Source of the DNA: Ustulina deusta
Lineage: Eukaryota > Ascomycota > Sordariomycetes > Xylariales > Xylariaceae
Assembly (NCBI GenBank): GCA_023159155.1
Contig: JAJNNX010000070.1
Coordinates: 1 to 64,000, forward strand
Length of the DNA stretch: 64,000 bases
Direction: 5' to 3'
Shown here: positions 61,801 through 64,000 of the stretch, one piece after another
How the letters are laid out: each line of letters starts with the position of its first letter
Position numbering within the stretch: position 1 is the first letter of the stretch
Program-made: the position numbers and the translations under genes
Notes under the pieces: model-generated
Seen by the model: only the letters and a program-made list of their open reading frames with translations
The model's database searches: none
Told to the model about the DNA's origin: nothing

Positions 61801-61880
61801 CCTGGCTGAATGAGTATCGCCATCCCTTCCGTGCACTAGTTCGCTAGATCGTGTCGCGGATTGCATTGAATCCACTCATT
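58869..61880 (-). pseudogene. Degenerate fungal AAA+ ATPase (large family with an N-terminal DUF7025-like domain)
   Basis: Pieces of one large AAA+ protein can be followed down the minus strand in shifting frames. They are: a coiled coil (DKVVEDMRVHRDELGKEN) near 61.75 kb; FERNRYRSRQEQELDR near 61.5 kb; an acidic region; PERIRINSKAILKIL and FRALAPYRDEIWKWK near 61.0 kb; NIWYLFKPGDLV near 60.45 kb; RVFGFIMRGRKW near 59.8 kb; FDLLVLPPGHREMVESLVT near 59.6 kb; Walker A GTPGVGKTTA near 59.37 kb; Walker B CILLIDEADVF near 59.07 kb; and LSLTTNRVG near 58.88 kb. In-frame stops occur at 61613-61615 and 61550-61552, frame changes at an A-run near 61.43 kb and again near 61.3 kb, and a stop follows Walker A. 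Homology ends at about 58.87 kb, before the arginine-finger and lid region. Such ATPases are expanded in fungi with roles mostly unknown. Surely non-functional. Confidence 0.75.
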
Positions 61881-62463
61881 CAAGCAGTGATTTCATAGCT
61901 GGTGCCGCGGGTGCACTGGTTGGGTCGATGGAATCGCTTGTCGGGCCCGTAAACTCCTGAAGTGAATGAGGCGTAACGACTGACGCCTTCCCCATATCCT
62001 CGGGCGCAGAGGTGGACATCTTTAGATCTTGTCGTTTGTAAGAATATCCCAACAGGCAATAATTGAGAGAGAGAATGGTGATCACTACAACTTTTGCATA
62101 CATCTAGCTCGGCACGCGGTTCGACTTGTCTCCAATGCTTATATAGGGGCAGTGCTGAGCTGCCCATGTATGGTGTGCGCTCTTCCCGCTCCCAACAGCT
62201 TAACTAGATAGCTGGTCCGGGCCATCCATAGATAATTCAGAGCTGAAATGATATTGCATGTGGCTGCTTACGCGCTCCTCAAGCTGCGAGTTCTACACAG
62301 GACGCCCAATCCCGTCATGAGCGTCCCGGCTAGCAAGGTGTTATGTCAAGCGGGATCATACGGGAACTTTCTGCATGTAGCTAACAGTGTGCTCATACCC
62401 TGACATGCGCCAGACACGAACCAAGGATCGGCCAGAGACTCGTATGTATTGGTTTCGCCGTGA
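61881..62463. other. Intergenic between two broken genes
   Basis: About 580 bp beyond the 5' limit of recognisable AAA+ homology. A minus-strand frame here may be an extension of that gene's N-terminus, but nothing is recognisable. Confidence 0.35.
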
Positions 62464-63680
62464 TTGGCTGTCCATCGTTCTCTCAGATCCTTATTGAGCA
62501 AGAGACTCTGCTCCTCTCATGGATCTCTGGTATTCAGACTCCTGGTCGCAATTATTTACCTGCAATCTTTCCAAGACGCCACGAAACCCATGGCAGATGA
62601 TTTGATAGCCTTCCTAGGGCTTAGAAAAAGGCAACCTTGCCTAGAGTTCATCGAGACTCATCTACCCGAGTACCACAAGGCGTTTGCAAACCCGTATGTC
62701 CGGTTCAATACCTCTCTAGGACACTGCGCACCAATCTCAGAAGGCGCGGAGGGCAAGAAAAGGATGAAACAGCCGACAGACAATTGGCAGCCAAAGCCGC
62801 TCCCAGACTGGTCGACGTCAGACCCAGCACAGAGACCGTTCTGGGAGAGGATGTTGCCCAAGGCAATGGCGGAGCTCAAAGCCATTCGTGACGAACCTAG
62901 TGAGCTTGTCGGCACGACCAACAGCATCCGAGACTTAGCGGGATGGGCTGAGATTGTCAACGTGCTGGATGTAGCCAGGGCGAGGACTATAGTTACTCGA
63001 GATTCATTGGCTTTTGGAAGCGGACAGGACACAGGATAGCAGACCATGCCGACGACGGCAAAAGTCTGCTCTCACTTCTTCCGGATACCGAATACGCCTC
63101 ATTGGTACATTGTGTGTTCGATGTCATTTTTTATGTACGTCCCTTCGTTTCCTACTTGTCAGGTATAAGCTCTTGGGCATGTCTGAGGAGGTCCGACACG
63201 GGGGGTAAGCAGCCAAAAGGACGGCTGAAATCCGAGAGGAAGTTGAGGGGAGTCTACGCCAGTTCTGAGAGAAGTTGGAAGATGTTGAGAGTGCTTTTAC
63301 CATCTATGCTGCAGAAGACGAGATAATCGCTGCGGCTATGAAGGTTCTCGTGTCAGTACTCCAAGCTATCGAGGACTTCGAGGAGCTGTGCCGACTGTTT
63401 GCCCGCTTACACGTTACGCTCTTCTGCGCGCTCGACAGCGTCAACGTGTACGAGGACCCGGAAAGTGCTGTGTGAGGTGCTGTCGCTAACGCAGGACAGC
63501 GAAGTCCAGACGCACGTAAAGATCCTGCTGACAAGCCCGACAGACACGGACACGATCAGGGCTGCTTTCAAGGAGAAGGACGTGCTCTCCATGTTTGGAC
63601 AGCCACGGGGGGACAAACGCTTCGACGATGATAGGTTTGCGCAGCACGTTGGGGGCGCTCTGGGTCGTCAGCGGCATTGA
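62464..63680 (+). pseudogene. Broken gene, possibly the N-terminal part of a fungal STAND/NLR-like protein
   Basis: An open frame at 62464-63039 has good protein character from about 62590 (FLGLRKRQPCLEFIETHLP, then FWERMLPKAMAELKAIRDEP, then RDLAGWAEIVNVLDVARA). Further coding-like segments follow in other frames: a helical stretch near 63210-63475 (EEVEGSL, then FTIYAAEDEIIAAAMKVLV and RLFARLHVTL), interrupted by stops, and one near 63399-63680 (TDTDTIRAAFKEKDV). The helical segment recalls the N-terminal helical domains before NACHT or NB-ARC in fungal STAND proteins, but no nucleotide-binding domain is in the window. The family assignment is a guess. Frames change at least twice. Confidence 0.35.
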
Positions 63681-64000
63681 TTGTTGGTAGGAACTCGGAA
63701 AGGGCCGGGAAGCAGCGCATATTCCGCGTCCCCCACCCCCCTTCTTCATAGGATGGACTTCATGGCGGACGACTCCGGACGCATGCTCGTCATTCAGGCC
63801 ATAATTTCAACTGTTCCTCTTGTCACGACTCGGCCCCGAACCCACGTGCAGACTGTGCAACTGGCTTGGTCTAGCATTGTATGCACGGCCATGGCGCAAT
63901 TGAAAGGCACAGCTTGAAACCACTGTGGCAGACCAGCGATATGCGACTTCAGAGAGTACCTTGTCGTTTCTTGGCTTTTTCTCGCTCTCACGCTATCTAT
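63681..64000. other. Right edge, nothing recognised
   Basis: No coding feature could be supported. It may be the continuation of the broken gene to the left. Confidence 0.35.

Noticed and set aside
1..64000. CRISPR arrays, bacterial operons or prophage
   Set aside because: Nothing of that kind is present; intron-containing genes and RIP identify fungal nuclear DNA.

Overview
This window comes from the nuclear genome of a filamentous ascomycete (Pezizomycotina, most likely a Sordariomycete). The genes have short GT-AG introns with typical fungal donors. There is a complete White Collar-1 photoreceptor, a formamidase, an Inp1-type peroxisome inheritance protein and an RTA1-family membrane protein. 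AT-rich blocks show C-to-T and G-to-A decay typical of repeat-induced point mutation (RIP). No bacterial-type features are present. All exon structures were read by eye from splice consensus, frame and family conservation.

Left arm (1-18 kb) is an accessory, decaying region. A hybrid NRPS-PKS gene (C-A-PCP-KS-ACP, resembling tenuazonic acid synthetase in its first four domains) runs from about 922. It carries a frameshift after the A-domain core and is split inside the end of its KS domain by a 7.4-kb Ty1/copia-type retrotransposon. The element has 150-bp LTRs at 5957-6106 and 13199-13348, a 5-bp target duplication differing by one RIP-type transition, and a heavily RIPed interior in which reverse transcriptase and RNase H motifs can still be read. 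The KS end and a terminal carrier domain resume exactly in phase on the far side. Further right lie AT-rich debris, a possible solo LTR, an intron-bearing tRNA-like sequence, a secreted-protein remnant and a Ser/Thr-rich secreted protein gene with three in-frame stops.

Core block 1 (18.7-33.7 kb) holds healthy conserved genes: a NYN-domain protein (-), an RSC1/RSC2-type chromatin remodelling subunit with two bromodomains and a BAH domain (-), the OTU1/YOD1 deubiquitinase (+) and WC-1 (-). RSC1 and OTU1 diverge from a shared 1.1-kb promoter region.

A second transposon block (35068-38215) is a RIPed DNA transposon with 43-bp terminal inverted repeats and TA flanks.

Core block 2 (39.9-50.1 kb) carries a formamidase (-, nine exons including a 19-nt micro-exon), a multi-pass membrane protein of the UsgS type (-), INP1 (+, divergent from the former), a probable undescribed spliced gene (-) and an RTA1-family protein (+).

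The right arm (50.1-64 kb) is gene-poor: a disordered protein at 55.1-56.2 kb, a degenerate fungal AAA+ ATPase on the minus strand (58.9-61.9 kb) and a broken gene at 62.5-63.7 kb. The genes do not form one pathway. The pattern is conserved housekeeping and regulatory islands separated by RIPed transposon blocks and flanked by decaying accessory genes.
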